DNA of 64,000 nucleotides from positions 62,001 to 126,000 of the forward strand of contig NZ_JAMBNR010000001.1 in NCBI RefSeq assembly GCF_023715205.1, given 5' to 3'. The notes beneath the pieces are model-generated. The model searched no databases. It was given only the letters and a program-made list of their open reading frames with translations, and was not told the origin of the DNA. The position numbers were made by a program, and so were the translations under genes. The DNA is from Mesobacillus maritimus. GTDB taxonomy: Bacteria; Bacillota; Bacilli; Bacillales; Cytobacillaceae. The first letter of the stretch is position 1, and each line of letters starts with the position of its first letter. Shown piece after piece: positions 1 to 8,895 of this stretch.

Positions 1-1024
1 TGTATTCTCTGATTTTTGTATTATGGTCGATAAGATCTCGGGAATGGCTATTGCGTCTCCAAGGATGGTTCAAATGGCAACAGGACAAAAAGTTGATATT
101 GAGGAGCTGGGCGGAGCTACGATGCACGCGACAAAAAGTGGTTCAGCAGACTTTATTGCAAAATCGGAAGAGGAGGCTGCTGAGATTGTAAAAAAACTCT
201 TATCCTATTTGCCAGATTCATATGATGCAAAAACACCGGAGTTTGCGCCTATTGAGCCTTCAAGAGATCCAAGTGAGATCGATAAGATCATTCCAAAGGA
301 ACCAAACCGTGCTTATGATGTTCGTAAATTAATAGAGGCAATTGTCGATGGTGAAAGTTTCCTAGAAGTCAAAGCAAATTATGCTAAGGAACTTGTAACT
401 GGTTTTGCTCGGTTAAATGGAAAGACCGTGGGGATCGTAGCAAATCAGCCAATGCAAAAAGGTGGAGCAATCTTCCCTGAGTCTTCAGATAAAGGGGCAA
501 AGTTTGTCTGGACTTGTGATGCCTATAATATCCCACTTCTATACCTATGTGATACACCAGGTTTTATGGTGGGGACAAAAGTAGAGCAGGAAGGGATTTT
601 ACGAAAAGGCCGCAACTTTATCTTTGCTAGTTCGAGTGCAAACGTGCCAAAGATGTGTGTCATTGTCCGCAAAGCTTATGGTGCTGGAATCTATGCAATG
701 GCTGGTCCAGCATACGAACCGGATACAACAATTGCTTTGCCATCTGCAGAAATTGCCATCATGGGACCAGAAGCGGCCGTAAATGCTGTTTACTATAATA
801 AAATTCAGGCGGTTGAAAATCCTGAAGAGCGGGCGGAATTAGTAAATAAATTAAGAGAAGAGTATAAAGCGGGTTATGACATTGTCAAACTGTCAAGCGA
901 GCTAGTAGTTGACGATTTGGTAGTCCCAAGTGAACTAAGGAAAGAGCTAATAAGTCGTTATGAAACTTTTGAAAACAAAGATATGCCCCTTCCTAGTAAA
1001 AAACACTCAACGATTCTAAGTTAA
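1..1024 (+). CDS. acyl-CoA carboxylase, carboxyltransferase (beta) subunit, 5'-truncated
   Basis: This is the C-terminal part of a biotin-dependent acyl-CoA carboxylase carboxyltransferase, which moves CO2 from carboxybiotin to an acyl-CoA. The frame is open to the first base, so the gene begins before the window. Family hallmarks are a MVDK segment near the visible start, GGATMHATKSG, the oxyanion-hole region KGGAIFPESSDKGAKFVWTC (about residue 147) and LCDTPGFMVG. The acyl substrate (propionyl-, methylcrotonyl- or another CoA) cannot be told from sequence alone. It is first in a same-strand run with ligases, a MaoC hydratase, a biotin carboxylase and an enoyl-CoA hydratase. No biotin carrier protein is visible in the run; it may lie upstream. 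Confidence 0.9.
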   Translation, partial: VFSDFCIMVDKISGMAIASPRMVQMATGQKVDIEELGGATMHATKSGSADFIAKSEEEAAEIVKKLLSYLPDSYDAKTPEFAPIEPSRDPSEIDKIIPKEPNRAYDVRKLIEAIVDGESFLEVKANYAKELVTGFARLNGKTVGIVANQPMQKGGAIFPESSDKGAKFVWTCDAYNIPLLYLCDTPGFMVGTKVEQEGILRKGRNFIFASSSANVPKMCVIVRKAYGAGIYAMAGPAYEPDTTIALPSAEIAIMGPEAAVNAVYYNKIQAVENPEERAELVNKLREEYKAGYDIVKLSSELVVDDLVVPSELRKELISRYETFENKDMPLPSKKHSTILS

Positions 1025-1059
1025 GAATAGAATCTTACTCTTATGGGAGTTGATAAAGA

Positions 1060-2577
1060 ATGGGAACAGGGATTGGAAACTGGCTGGTAAAACATAGTAA
1101 AGTTCGACCCGAGACTTTAGCACTTATTTACAATGATCGAAGGTTTACTTATGTTGAACTGAATGAAAGGGTTAATATGTTAGCAAATGCATTCCTACAA
1201 ATTGGCATAAGGAAAGGGGACCGAGTAAACGCCCTGTTATTAAATACAAATGAAATGATTGAGTCGATGTTTGCTTGTGCAAAGATTGGTGCCATACTTG
1301 TCCCGATTAATTTCCGGCTAAGTGTAGATGAAGTTCAATATATTGTAAACGACTCCCGAGCTTATCATTTTATCTATGACGGAAGAATGAAACCATTAAT
1401 AGATAAACTTAGGTTGATAGAAACAAGTATCCAAACCTTTATTCATGTAGGCAGTCAACCTCACCCAGAGGATGCTGTCTACGAGGAGTTACTAACGAAT
1501 GCTTCAATATCTGAGCTGGAGTTCGATGTTAAACTAGATGACGTCCATTTAATGATGTATACATCTGGTACAACAGGTAGGCCAAAGGGTGCGATGCTTA
1601 CTCACGGGAATACTCAGTGGAATGCGATTAATTCGATTCACAGTACCCCATTTGATCATACAGATATTACTTTGTCAGTAGCGCCATTATTTCACATTGG
1701 TGGGATGAGCGTTTTTACAACACCGTTATTGTATAAAGGTGGGACGGTCATTTTAGATGATGTATTTGACCCAGTTAGGATTATGCAAAAAATACATGAT
1801 GAGAAAATAACTTGTCTTTTCCTAGTACCTGCAATGTGGCAAGCGCTAATGAATGTTCCAAACTTTGAAAGTTATGATATCTCCTCGCTTAGGTTTGCTG
1901 TATCTGGAGGAGCTCCATGCCCAATAACAGTCATTGAGTTTTTTCAGTCTCGGAATATCCCTTTTTATGAAGGTTTTGGTTTAACCGAAACAGCTCCGTT
2001 TGTCAGTATTCTCGATAAGGAAAATACCTTGCGTAAAAACGGGTCCGTCGGGAAAGAACCTATGCACACTTCTGTACGGATTGTGGATCCGAATGGCCGT
2101 GATGTTCCTCCAGGTCAAGTTGGGGAATTAATTGTAAATGGGCCGAACGTGATGGCAGGATATTGGAATAAACCGGAGGAGACACAGGAGGCAATTAAAA
2201 ATGGTTGGTTCTACACTGGGGATTTAGCAAAATTTGATGATGAAGGGTTTATATACATTGTTGATCGGAAGAAAGATATGATTATCACTGGTGGGGAAAA
2301 TGTTTATCCAATTGAAATTGAACAAGTTTTATATCGACATCCAAATATTAGTGAAGTCGCAATAATCGGTTATCCAGATGAAAAATGGGGAGAATCGATT
2401 AAAGCAGTGGTAGCTTTAAATGACCAAAGTAAAACTCTATCTGTAGTAGATGTCGCGGCATATTTAGAAGGAAAGATTGCTAGGTTTAAGATTCCGAAGC
2501 AGGTAGAAGTAGTGGACGCATTGCCACGAAATGCAACCGGCAAAATCCTAAAAACGGTTTTACGTCAAAAACCTTAA
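1060..2577 (+). CDS. AMP-forming acyl-CoA ligase 1
   Basis: An ANL-superfamily acyl-CoA synthetase of 505 aa, the usual length. It adenylates a carboxylic acid and transfers it to CoA. Visible motifs are the phosphate loop YTSGTTGRPKGAM (about 167-179), the GFGLTETAP adenine-site motif, the YTGDLAKFDDEG motif, the hinge DRKKDMIITGGENVYP and the C-terminal catalytic lysine in RNATGKIL. It starts 35 bp after the carboxyltransferase and ends 14 bp before the MaoC gene, so it is in the same operon. The acid used is unknown; medium- or long-chain or aromatic acids are possible. Confidence 0.9.
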   Translation: MGTGIGNWLVKHSKVRPETLALIYNDRRFTYVELNERVNMLANAFLQIGIRKGDRVNALLLNTNEMIESMFACAKIGAILVPINFRLSVDEVQYIVNDSRAYHFIYDGRMKPLIDKLRLIETSIQTFIHVGSQPHPEDAVYEELLTNASISELEFDVKLDDVHLMMYTSGTTGRPKGAMLTHGNTQWNAINSIHSTPFDHTDITLSVAPLFHIGGMSVFTTPLLYKGGTVILDDVFDPVRIMQKIHDEKITCLFLVPAMWQALMNVPNFESYDISSLRFAVSGGAPCPITVIEFFQSRNIPFYEGFGLTETAPFVSILDKENTLRKNGSVGKEPMHTSVRIVDPNGRDVPPGQVGELIVNGPNVMAGYWNKPEETQEAIKNGWFYTGDLAKFDDEGFIYIVDRKKDMIITGGENVYPIEIEQVLYRHPNISEVAIIGYPDEKWGESIKAVVALNDQSKTLSVVDVAAYLEGKIARFKIPKQVEVVDALPRNATGKILKTVLRQKP

Positions 2578-2591
2578 GAGGGGGAATAAAA

Positions 2592-3029
2592 GTGTACGAT
2601 AAGTATTTTGAATATTTCGAAATAGGAGAGAGATGGAAGTCTAGAGGTAGGACTATTACGGAAACTGACTTGGTCATGTTTTCTGCGTTAACAGGAGATT
2701 ATTATCCGCTCCATACAGACATTGAATATGCCAAAAACACACCTTTTAAACAAAGAATAGCTCATGGAATGTTAGTGCTCTCATTTGCAACAGGTCTGAC
2801 TAAAATGGATCCAGATATCATTGTCGCAAACTACGGTATTGATAAGCTACGTTTTATTAAACCAGTATTTATTCACGATACTATCCATGTAGAGTTAGAA
2901 GTATTAGATCTGCAAGACAAAGGGAACGGTACAGGGGTTGTAAAGGTTAAACAAACAACGGTCAAACAAACCGGAGAAGAATGTATAGTTGGGATTGCCA
3001 AAGGTTTAGTGAAAAAAGAAAAAATTTAA
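2592..3029 (+). CDS. MaoC-like (R)-specific enoyl-CoA hydratase/dehydratase
   Basis: A 145-aa hotdog-fold protein of the MaoC dehydratase family. The family hydrates enoyl-CoA or dehydrates 3-hydroxyacyl-CoA. The hydratase signature is recognisable: DLVMFSALTGDYYPLHTD (catalytic Asp and His pair), then KQRIAHGMLVLSFATGL. The start is a GTG preceded by AGAGGGGG at good spacing. It lies between two acyl-CoA ligases, which suits a step on the CoA thioester made by one of them. Confidence 0.85.
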   Translation: MYDKYFEYFEIGERWKSRGRTITETDLVMFSALTGDYYPLHTDIEYAKNTPFKQRIAHGMLVLSFATGLTKMDPDIIVANYGIDKLRFIKPVFIHDTIHVELEVLDLQDKGNGTGVVKVKQTTVKQTGEECIVGIAKGLVKKEKI

Positions 3030-3049
3030 GGGTGGAGGGAAAAGATGGC

Positions 3050-4597
3050 ATGCAGAACCTAATTAATCGGGTTGCGATTGGAGATATCATTAGGAGAAAT
3101 GCATCAAGATTCCCTGAGAAAATAGCCATTGTGGATGGTTTACGAGAAATTACTTATCAAGAATTGGATGAACTGACGAATCAATTTGCCAACTTTTTAT
3201 TAAATTCAGGTTTTAAAAAAGGGGATACGATTGCCTCTATTTGCGGAAATTCATGGGAATACGTAGTAGCATTTAATGGGATTGCCAAAGCAGGACTCAT
3301 TTGGGTTCCGATGAACCCAGGTATTTCAGTTGCTGAAAAGCTCTATATCTTAAAGCAGGTTGAAGCAAAAATGATACTTGCAGACGCTCCTTTTGTTGAG
3401 AATGATTTACAAGAAATAAAACAGGTTTGTTCAAACATCATGAGTGTTAGAGGCAACCTAGGAGATACAAACACTTTCTTATTAGCCTTAGACGGACAGT
3501 TGAAAAAAGAGCCGATTGTTGAAATCCAAGATCGAGATGTTGCTCAAATCATGTTTACAAGTGGTACGACCGGAAACCCAAAGGGAGTCATGACAAGTCA
3601 TATTGCGGTCTATATTGCAAGTTTAGGAAATATTATTGAATCTGATTTCAGTGAAGATGAAGTTATATTAACCATGATGCCATTATTCCATTGTGCACAA
3701 CATACGTTCACAATGTCTGCTTTGCACAGAGGAGCAAAAAGCATCATCATTAATGGTTTTGAACCAGAAACCTTAATGAAAACAATTGATACACAAAAAA
3801 TCACGAATATGTTTGCTCTTCCTATGATGTACAAAATGATTCTTGATCACCCAAAACGTTCACAATATGATCTTAGTTCGTTAAGAAGATGTACCTATGC
3901 AATGGCACCAATGGATAAAAAGTCATTACAGCGATGCATCAATGAAATTTGTCCGAATTTTGCCCTAGGAACGGGGCAAACAGAAATGTACCCCTCAACA
4001 ATGGTGTTTAGACCGGAAGAACAATTACGCCGTTTTGGTTCCTATTGGGGCACTTCTTCCCTTATTAATGACACAGCCATCATGGATGATGACGGGAACA
4101 TTCTGCCAAAGGGAGAAGTGGGGGAAATTGTCCACCGTGGGGCAAATGTGATGAACGGGTATTTTAAAAATCCAGAAGAAACAGCTAAAGCTCAGGCCTT
4201 TGGATGGCATCATACAGGAGACTTAGGTTACTGGGATGAAGATGGTCAATTAGTGTTTGTTGACAGAAAAAAAGACATCATCAAAACGGGTGGGGAAAAT
4301 GTGGCTTCCATAAAAGTAGAAGGCACACTTTTAATGCATGATGATGTGGCCAATGCAGTCGCTGTTGGTTTGCCACATGAGCACTGGGCCGAAGCTGTAA
4401 CGGCATTTATCGTTTTAAAACCCGGGCGCACTAGTTCTGTAGAAAAAATCATCGAGCATTGCAAGCAACATTTGGGTGGATTTCAAGTGCCAAAATCGGT
4501 CATTTTCCTAGAACAATTACCAATGACGGCAACTGGAAAAATCCAAAAACATGTTTTACGCAAAAAATACGAAAATCATTATCAAGTAATCAACTAA
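3050..4597 (+). CDS. AMP-forming acyl-CoA ligase 2
   Basis: A second ANL-superfamily ligase of 515 aa, divergent from the one at 1060. Motifs are MFTSGTTGNPKGVM, GTGQTEMYPS, HHTGDLGYWDEDG, DRKKDIIKTGGENVAS and a C-terminal TATGKIQK lysine. The ATG at 3050 is chosen because GGTGGAGGG sits about 10 bases upstream; the frame is also open upstream to 2981, but that would overlap the MaoC gene. Two ligases in one operon suggest two acids or a broad-range pathway. Substrate unknown. Confidence 0.88.
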   Translation: MQNLINRVAIGDIIRRNASRFPEKIAIVDGLREITYQELDELTNQFANFLLNSGFKKGDTIASICGNSWEYVVAFNGIAKAGLIWVPMNPGISVAEKLYILKQVEAKMILADAPFVENDLQEIKQVCSNIMSVRGNLGDTNTFLLALDGQLKKEPIVEIQDRDVAQIMFTSGTTGNPKGVMTSHIAVYIASLGNIIESDFSEDEVILTMMPLFHCAQHTFTMSALHRGAKSIIINGFEPETLMKTIDTQKITNMFALPMMYKMILDHPKRSQYDLSSLRRCTYAMAPMDKKSLQRCINEICPNFALGTGQTEMYPSTMVFRPEEQLRRFGSYWGTSSLINDTAIMDDDGNILPKGEVGEIVHRGANVMNGYFKNPEETAKAQAFGWHHTGDLGYWDEDGQLVFVDRKKDIIKTGGENVASIKVEGTLLMHDDVANAVAVGLPHEHWAEAVTAFIVLKPGRTSSVEKIIEHCKQHLGGFQVPKSVIFLEQLPMTATGKIQKHVLRKKYENHYQVIN

Positions 4598-4616
4598 TTG
4601 TAAACGCTTTTCTAAT

Positions 4617-4658
4617 GGGCGACCGTCAGAAGTGAGTATATTATTTTGACGGGTGCCC
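4617..4658 (+). terminator. intra-operon hairpin (attenuator or weak terminator)
   Basis: GGGCGACCGTCA and TGACGGGTGCCC form a near-perfect 12-bp stem with a loop of about 18 nt, between ligase 2 and the biotin carboxylase. A convincing T-tract is missing, so it may be a processing or RNA-stability element rather than a terminator. Confidence 0.45.
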
Positions 4659-4685
4659 TATTTAGTTTGAAGGGAGATAATTCTA

Positions 4686-6041
4686 ATGTTTTCAAAGATC
4701 TTAATTGCGAACCGTGGTGAGATCGCGGTCCGCGTCATTCGTACTTGTCAAAAGCTTGGAATAAAAACGGTCGCAGTCTATTCAGAGGCAGATACTGATG
4801 CACTTCACGTCCAAATGGCAGATGAAGCCTATCTTATTGGTGGAGCAAGGGTAAATGAAAGTTATTTAAACATGGAAAATATAATAGAGGTTGCAAAGCA
4901 ATCGGGAGCTGAGGCCATTCATCCAGGTTATGGTCTATTATCTGAGAATGCTAGTTTTGCAATGGAGTGCGAACAAGTAGGGATTACTTTTATTGGCCCA
5001 TCTCCTGATGTCATAAGCAAGATGGGAAGCAAGATTGAGGCCAGAAAAACGATAGAGGAAGCGGGCCTCCCGATTGTTCCCGGTATTGCCTATCCATTAT
5101 CGGATGCTGAGGAAGCTTCGATGATAGCAAGTCAAATTGGATTTCCAGTTATGTTAAAGGCATCCGCAGGTGGTGGTGGCATCGGAATGCAAATTGCTCA
5201 TAATGAAGAGGAAATGAAGAAGGCGTTTGCAGGAAATCAAAAGCGTGCGAACGATTTTTTTGGAGATGGCGCGATGTATGTAGAAAAGTTTATTGAAAAT
5301 CCAAGGCATATTGAAATACAGCTTTTAGCGGATAATAGCGGGAATGTCATCTATTTATGGGAACGAGAATGTTCAATTCAACGCCGTCATCAAAAGGTCG
5401 TTGAAGAAGCTCCATCACCATTTCTCGATGAAATAACAAGAAGGAAGATGGGGGAAGCAGCTGTTACAGCTGCCAAAGCTATTGGTTATAAAAATGCAGG
5501 AACCATTGAGTTTTTAGTAGATGAACACAGAAATTTTTATTTTCTCGAAATGAACACTCGACTTCAAGTAGAGCACCCTGTGACAGAAGAAATTACGGGC
5601 TTGGATTTGGTAGAATGGCAATTAAAAATTGCTTCAGGCGAGCCGTTGACTCTGCAACAATCAGAAGTAAAAAGAGAAGGTCATGCGATCGAAGTCCGAA
5701 TATATGCCGAGGATCCAAAAACCTTCTTTCCTTCACCAGGACAAATTAGTAAGTTACAAGTACCTACAGGAGAACGAGTTCGTAATGATTTAGCAGTACA
5801 TGAAAAGTCAAAAGTGACTCCTTTTTACGACCCAATGATAGCCAAGTTAATTGTGAGTGGGGAAAACAGAGAGCAGGCAATTCAAATTCTAGAAAAAGCC
5901 CTTAAGGAGTATACCATTGAGGGAATTAAAACAAATATTCCAATGTTACAGGACGTGGTTGGACACGTTGCGTATAAACAAGGCCGGACTACAACAAATT
6001 TTGTTGCCGAATATATTCAAACAAAGAAAATTAAACAGTAG
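4686..6041 (+). CDS. biotin carboxylase subunit of an acyl-CoA carboxylase
   Basis: A 451-aa AccC-type biotin carboxylase, full length for the family. It makes carboxybiotin from bicarbonate and ATP on a biotin carrier. Visible features are the N-terminal FSKILIANRGEIAVR, the ATP-grasp glycine loop KASAGGGGIGM, ERECSIQRRHQK, and the catalytic FLEMNTRLQVEHPVTE. It pairs logically with the carboxyltransferase at the window start. Because it sits in a catabolic-looking operon, it is probably the biotin carboxylase of a propionyl-/methylcrotonyl-type enzyme, not the housekeeping fatty-acid enzyme; that is inferred from context. A GGGAGATAA-like RBS precedes the ATG. Confidence 0.92.
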   Translation: MFSKILIANRGEIAVRVIRTCQKLGIKTVAVYSEADTDALHVQMADEAYLIGGARVNESYLNMENIIEVAKQSGAEAIHPGYGLLSENASFAMECEQVGITFIGPSPDVISKMGSKIEARKTIEEAGLPIVPGIAYPLSDAEEASMIASQIGFPVMLKASAGGGGIGMQIAHNEEEMKKAFAGNQKRANDFFGDGAMYVEKFIENPRHIEIQLLADNSGNVIYLWERECSIQRRHQKVVEEAPSPFLDEITRRKMGEAAVTAAKAIGYKNAGTIEFLVDEHRNFYFLEMNTRLQVEHPVTEEITGLDLVEWQLKIASGEPLTLQQSEVKREGHAIEVRIYAEDPKTFFPSPGQISKLQVPTGERVRNDLAVHEKSKVTPFYDPMIAKLIVSGENREQAIQILEKALKEYTIEGIKTNIPMLQDVVGHVAYKQGRTTTNFVAEYIQTKKIKQ

Positions 6042-6104
6042 GGGCGGAGAAATGAGAGATCAAGTAATAAACCACAAGTATTTCTAAAAGAGGGGGAATG
6101 AAGG

Positions 6105-6881
6105 ATGGAACAGCCTGTATTATATCGGAAAGAAGGCCATAAAGCATATATTACGTTTAATCGACCCGAGGCGATGAACGCAATGACGCCTGAAGGGTTT
6201 GAAATGCTTGGAGATTATTTTCTTAGAGCTCAAGATGATGATGAGGTTCGTGTCATTATTCTAACAGGTGCGGGTGAAAAGGCATTTTGTTCTGGCGCCG
6301 ACTTAAAACAGACAATCCCACAAATTATGGAAGGAAAAGTGGATCCGGAAAAGACAGATGCAGCGATGCTAAAGAATACTCCTGTATGGAAGCCTATCAT
6401 TTCAGCTGTGAATGGTTTTTGCCTTGCAGGTGGAACTGAAATTCTACAAGCAACCGACATTCGAATTGCCACTGAAGATGCTCGCTTTGGCTTACCGGAA
6501 CCAAAGTGGTCTATTATGGCTGCAGCAGGGTCACTTGTCCGCTTAGTAAGGCAAATCCCATATTGCCGGGCAATGGAAATTTTACTCACAGGCGAGCAAT
6601 TCTCCGCTCAAGAAGCAAAAGAAATGGGTCTTATTAATAAAATAGTTCCTAAAGAAAACCTTCTGGAAGAAGCAGAGAGATACGCGAATATTATCTGTAA
6701 AAATGGTCCAATTGCAGTTCAAAGTACAAAGAAAGCGGTTTTACGTTTATTAAATCACCCAATGGACATTGGTTTTAGAGAAGAGTGGAGTTATTCACGA
6801 GATGCATTTACGAGCGAAGATGCGAAAGAGGGTATTCGTGCATTTATTGAAAAAAGGTCTCCTGAGTTTAAAGGACAATAA
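6105..6881 (+). CDS. enoyl-CoA hydratase/isomerase (crotonase family)
   Basis: A 258-aa crotonase-fold protein. The oxyanion-hole segments AFCSGADLKQ and NGFCLAGGTEI are present, followed by the usual helix IRIATEDARFGLPEPKWSI. A glutamate common in true hydratases is not obvious at the first catalytic position (GTEI in place of GGLEL is usable), so it could act as a hydratase, isomerase or lyase on a CoA ester. It closes the operon. Its ATG follows AGAGGGGGAATGAAGG. Confidence 0.88.
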   Translation: MEQPVLYRKEGHKAYITFNRPEAMNAMTPEGFEMLGDYFLRAQDDDEVRVIILTGAGEKAFCSGADLKQTIPQIMEGKVDPEKTDAAMLKNTPVWKPIISAVNGFCLAGGTEILQATDIRIATEDARFGLPEPKWSIMAAAGSLVRLVRQIPYCRAMEILLTGEQFSAQEAKEMGLINKIVPKENLLEEAERYANIICKNGPIAVQSTKKAVLRLLNHPMDIGFREEWSYSRDAFTSEDAKEGIRAFIEKRSPEFKGQ

Positions 6882-6888
6882 AGGAAAA

Positions 6889-6913
6889 GGCGAACAGTGT
6901 GAATCTGTTCGCC
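6889..6913 (+). terminator. hairpin at operon end
   Basis: GGCGAACAG and CTGTTCGCC form a perfect 9-bp stem with a 7-nt loop just after the enoyl-CoA hydratase stop codon. The T-run after it is weak (ATTAAATAG). Confidence 0.6.
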
Positions 6914-7010
6914 ATTAAATAGAGTAAAAAGATTAAATTACTATTCTGCCCAAATTTATCCTTGAAAATTTTTAAATTGCATTTTATAATAATATAGTCG
7001 TTAAGAAAAT

Positions 7011-7084
7011 GTCTCAGTAGCTCAGTAGGATAGAGCAACAGTTTCCTAAACTGTAGGTCGGGGGTTCGAATCCCTTCTGGGACG
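7011..7084 (+). tRNA. tRNA-Arg(CCT)
   Basis: A full cloverleaf: acceptor GTCTCAG/CTGGGAC, D-arm AGCTCAGTAGGATAGAGC, anticodon stem ACAGT/ACTGT around loop TTCCTAA (anticodon CCT), and T-loop GGTTCGAAT. No CCA is encoded. It stands alone with its own terminator, between the acyl-CoA operon and a convergent hydrolase gene. Confidence 0.93.
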
Positions 7085-7090
7085 TAAAAA

Positions 7091-7126
7091 AGCTGTATTT
7101 ACTTTATTGTAAATACAGCTTTTTTT
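7091..7126 (+). terminator. Rho-independent terminator after tRNA-Arg
   Basis: AGCTGTATTTAC pairs perfectly with GTAAATACAGCT (12 bp, 6-nt loop) and is followed by six T. A-tracts on the left would also let it serve the convergent gene at 7163. Confidence 0.9.
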
Positions 7127-7162
7127 ATTCATTACACCCAAAAAAAGGAAGGGTGTGTGAGA

Positions 7163-7981
7163 TTATACAGCTTGCTTCCGATATTCTTTTGAAAACTGTA
7201 TCATCATTTGTTCTGTGATTGCGGCATATCCAGCTGAGTTTGGGTGAACACCATCTTCCGAAAGGTGTTGAGGGTTTTTACTATTGATTACTTTTGTCGT
7301 TTGAACAACAATGGATGTGGGAATTGTCTGGGCAACTTCATAAATTTTAACATTCCATTTTGGCAATAGCGTATCCGCTAGATCAGAAAATTGATGATCC
7401 GCTGGTAATGGATTGTAGAGTTCCAAGAACACAATTGTTGCTCTTGGATTTATTTCATTAATTTTTTTTGTAATGTCAGCTAAATTTTTTGTGAAAATGG
7501 ATTGCAGTGTATCAAAAGAATTAATAGCTTTAGAATAATCTTTTTGTTTGGCTGTTTTTAACACATCATTCCCACCTATATTTACGGTAATGATATCGGC
7601 TTTCTTTATTTGATCGTTAAAAGCCCCTTTTTGAATCATTTCATTTAAACTTGTACTCGTTATTCCATTTTTTCCTTCATTTATATAATGAACGGTCTTG
7701 TTAATTTCTTGTCCTAATTGATCAGAGAACTTGTACACTAAGTTTTCAGTTTCTTCTACACCAAACCCATGAATAACAGAGTCCCCAAGAGCAAGATGAT
7801 TAATCTCACCTTTATCAAATTGACGATAATAATCTAAATATGTCTCACTACTCATATCTCTGCCAACTTCCCTTGTTTCATCTTGCAGTTTTTGAATTTG
7901 ATAATGGGGGTAATATATCCAAAAAGCAGAGATAATGACAGTGGAAATTATGATGAAAAAGATATATTTTAGCGTCTTCAT
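7163..7981 (-). CDS. SGNH/GDSL-family lipase or esterase, membrane-anchored or secreted
   Basis: A 272-aa SGNH hydrolase. Block I is LALGDSVIHG with the nucleophile Ser, block III is IGGND, and block V is DGVHPNSAGY with the catalytic Asp and His. One N-terminal hydrophobic segment (about residues 5-23) acts as signal peptide or anchor, putting the enzyme outside the membrane. Bacillus relatives are uncharacterised GDSL lipases. It stands alone and convergent to tRNA-Arg. Confidence 0.88.
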   Translation of the reverse strand: MKTLKYIFFIIISTVIISAFWIYYPHYQIQKLQDETREVGRDMSSETYLDYYRQFDKGEINHLALGDSVIHGFGVEETENLVYKFSDQLGQEINKTVHYINEGKNGITSTSLNEMIQKGAFNDQIKKADIITVNIGGNDVLKTAKQKDYSKAINSFDTLQSIFTKNLADITKKINEINPRATIVFLELYNPLPADHQFSDLADTLLPKWNVKIYEVAQTIPTSIVVQTTKVINSKNPQHLSEDGVHPNSAGYAAITEQMMIQFSKEYRKQAV

Positions 7982-8205
7982 AATGAAAATCTCTCCTTTA
8001 TGTTTAAATATTATATCAAGAGAAATTTAACAAATACCTAGGTAGTATTTTCCTGTAAATAAAAAAACATGCAGGATAGAACAAAATTCTATTCTTAGCC
8101 GACATTTTGAAATCAGTTAAAAAACTCAATTCGTTTTACAAAAAAAGAAGGTTTTTTCATTTTGAAGACGAATAACAAAGAATAAAGGAATATGGGGGAA
8201 AAACC

Positions 8206-8622
8206 ATGGCTTATTCAGAAATGAAAATTGTCGCAAAAACCAACAAAGCGCACGTAAATAATGTTTTGTTGTTTGAATACTTAGACCAAGCGCGCCAAGA
8301 TTGGTACCGTTTTAGTATTAAAACTGGTGTGGAATCAGTGGTTGTCCATGCAGGTGTAAGTTATAAAAAAGAAGTATTTAATCATAATCAACTTTTGATT
8401 CAAACGACATTGGATCGGATTGGAAATACTAGTTACACGTTAAAGCAGAACATGATCAATCATTTAAATGAACTCGTTGTAACAGCTGAAGTCGTGTTAA
8501 CGACGATCAATCGCCAAACTCGAATGAAGGTAAACGTACCAGAAGCATTTCATACGTTACTAAAAGAAAATATCAATTTAAATACTAGCCAAATACCAAA
8601 TATACTTTCAATAAAAGAATAG
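8206..8622 (+). CDS. acyl-CoA thioesterase, 4HBT (hotdog) family
   Basis: A 138-aa single hotdog domain. The segment KAHVNNVLLFEYLDQAR matches the 4-hydroxybenzoyl-CoA thioesterase active-site helix pattern (HVNN..Y.E.AR). The family hydrolyses acyl-CoA esters. The ATG follows TATGGGGGAAA. It is monocistronic as far as can be seen. The specific acyl group cannot be inferred. Confidence 0.8.
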   Translation: MAYSEMKIVAKTNKAHVNNVLLFEYLDQARQDWYRFSIKTGVESVVVHAGVSYKKEVFNHNQLLIQTTLDRIGNTSYTLKQNMINHLNELVVTAEVVLTTINRQTRMKVNVPEAFHTLLKENINLNTSQIPNILSIKE

Positions 8623-8895
8623 AAAAAAAGAATAGAACAATATTTTTTTACTTTTATACCAAAAATCGTCCGAGGAAATTCGACAAATTCATTAAATACA
8701 AAACAACAAACGCTGCCAAAGTGTTTGTTTTCTTTTTATACTTTTTGGTTTCTACCGATTCGTGTAAAAAAAAGTCGATAAGTTTAAATTCCTTTTATGC
8801 CCAGTCTACGTTACTATTAAAATATATGTCAGGTGTTCATACTTTTAGGAATAGTTTGGAACATCAAATCAAATAATATTGTCGGAGGTAACAGT

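Noticed and set aside
6051-6086. 11-codon frame between the biotin carboxylase and enoyl-CoA hydratase
   Set aside because: Too short for a biotin carrier protein, no biotin motif (MKM), though an RBS-like GGGGCGGAG precedes it.
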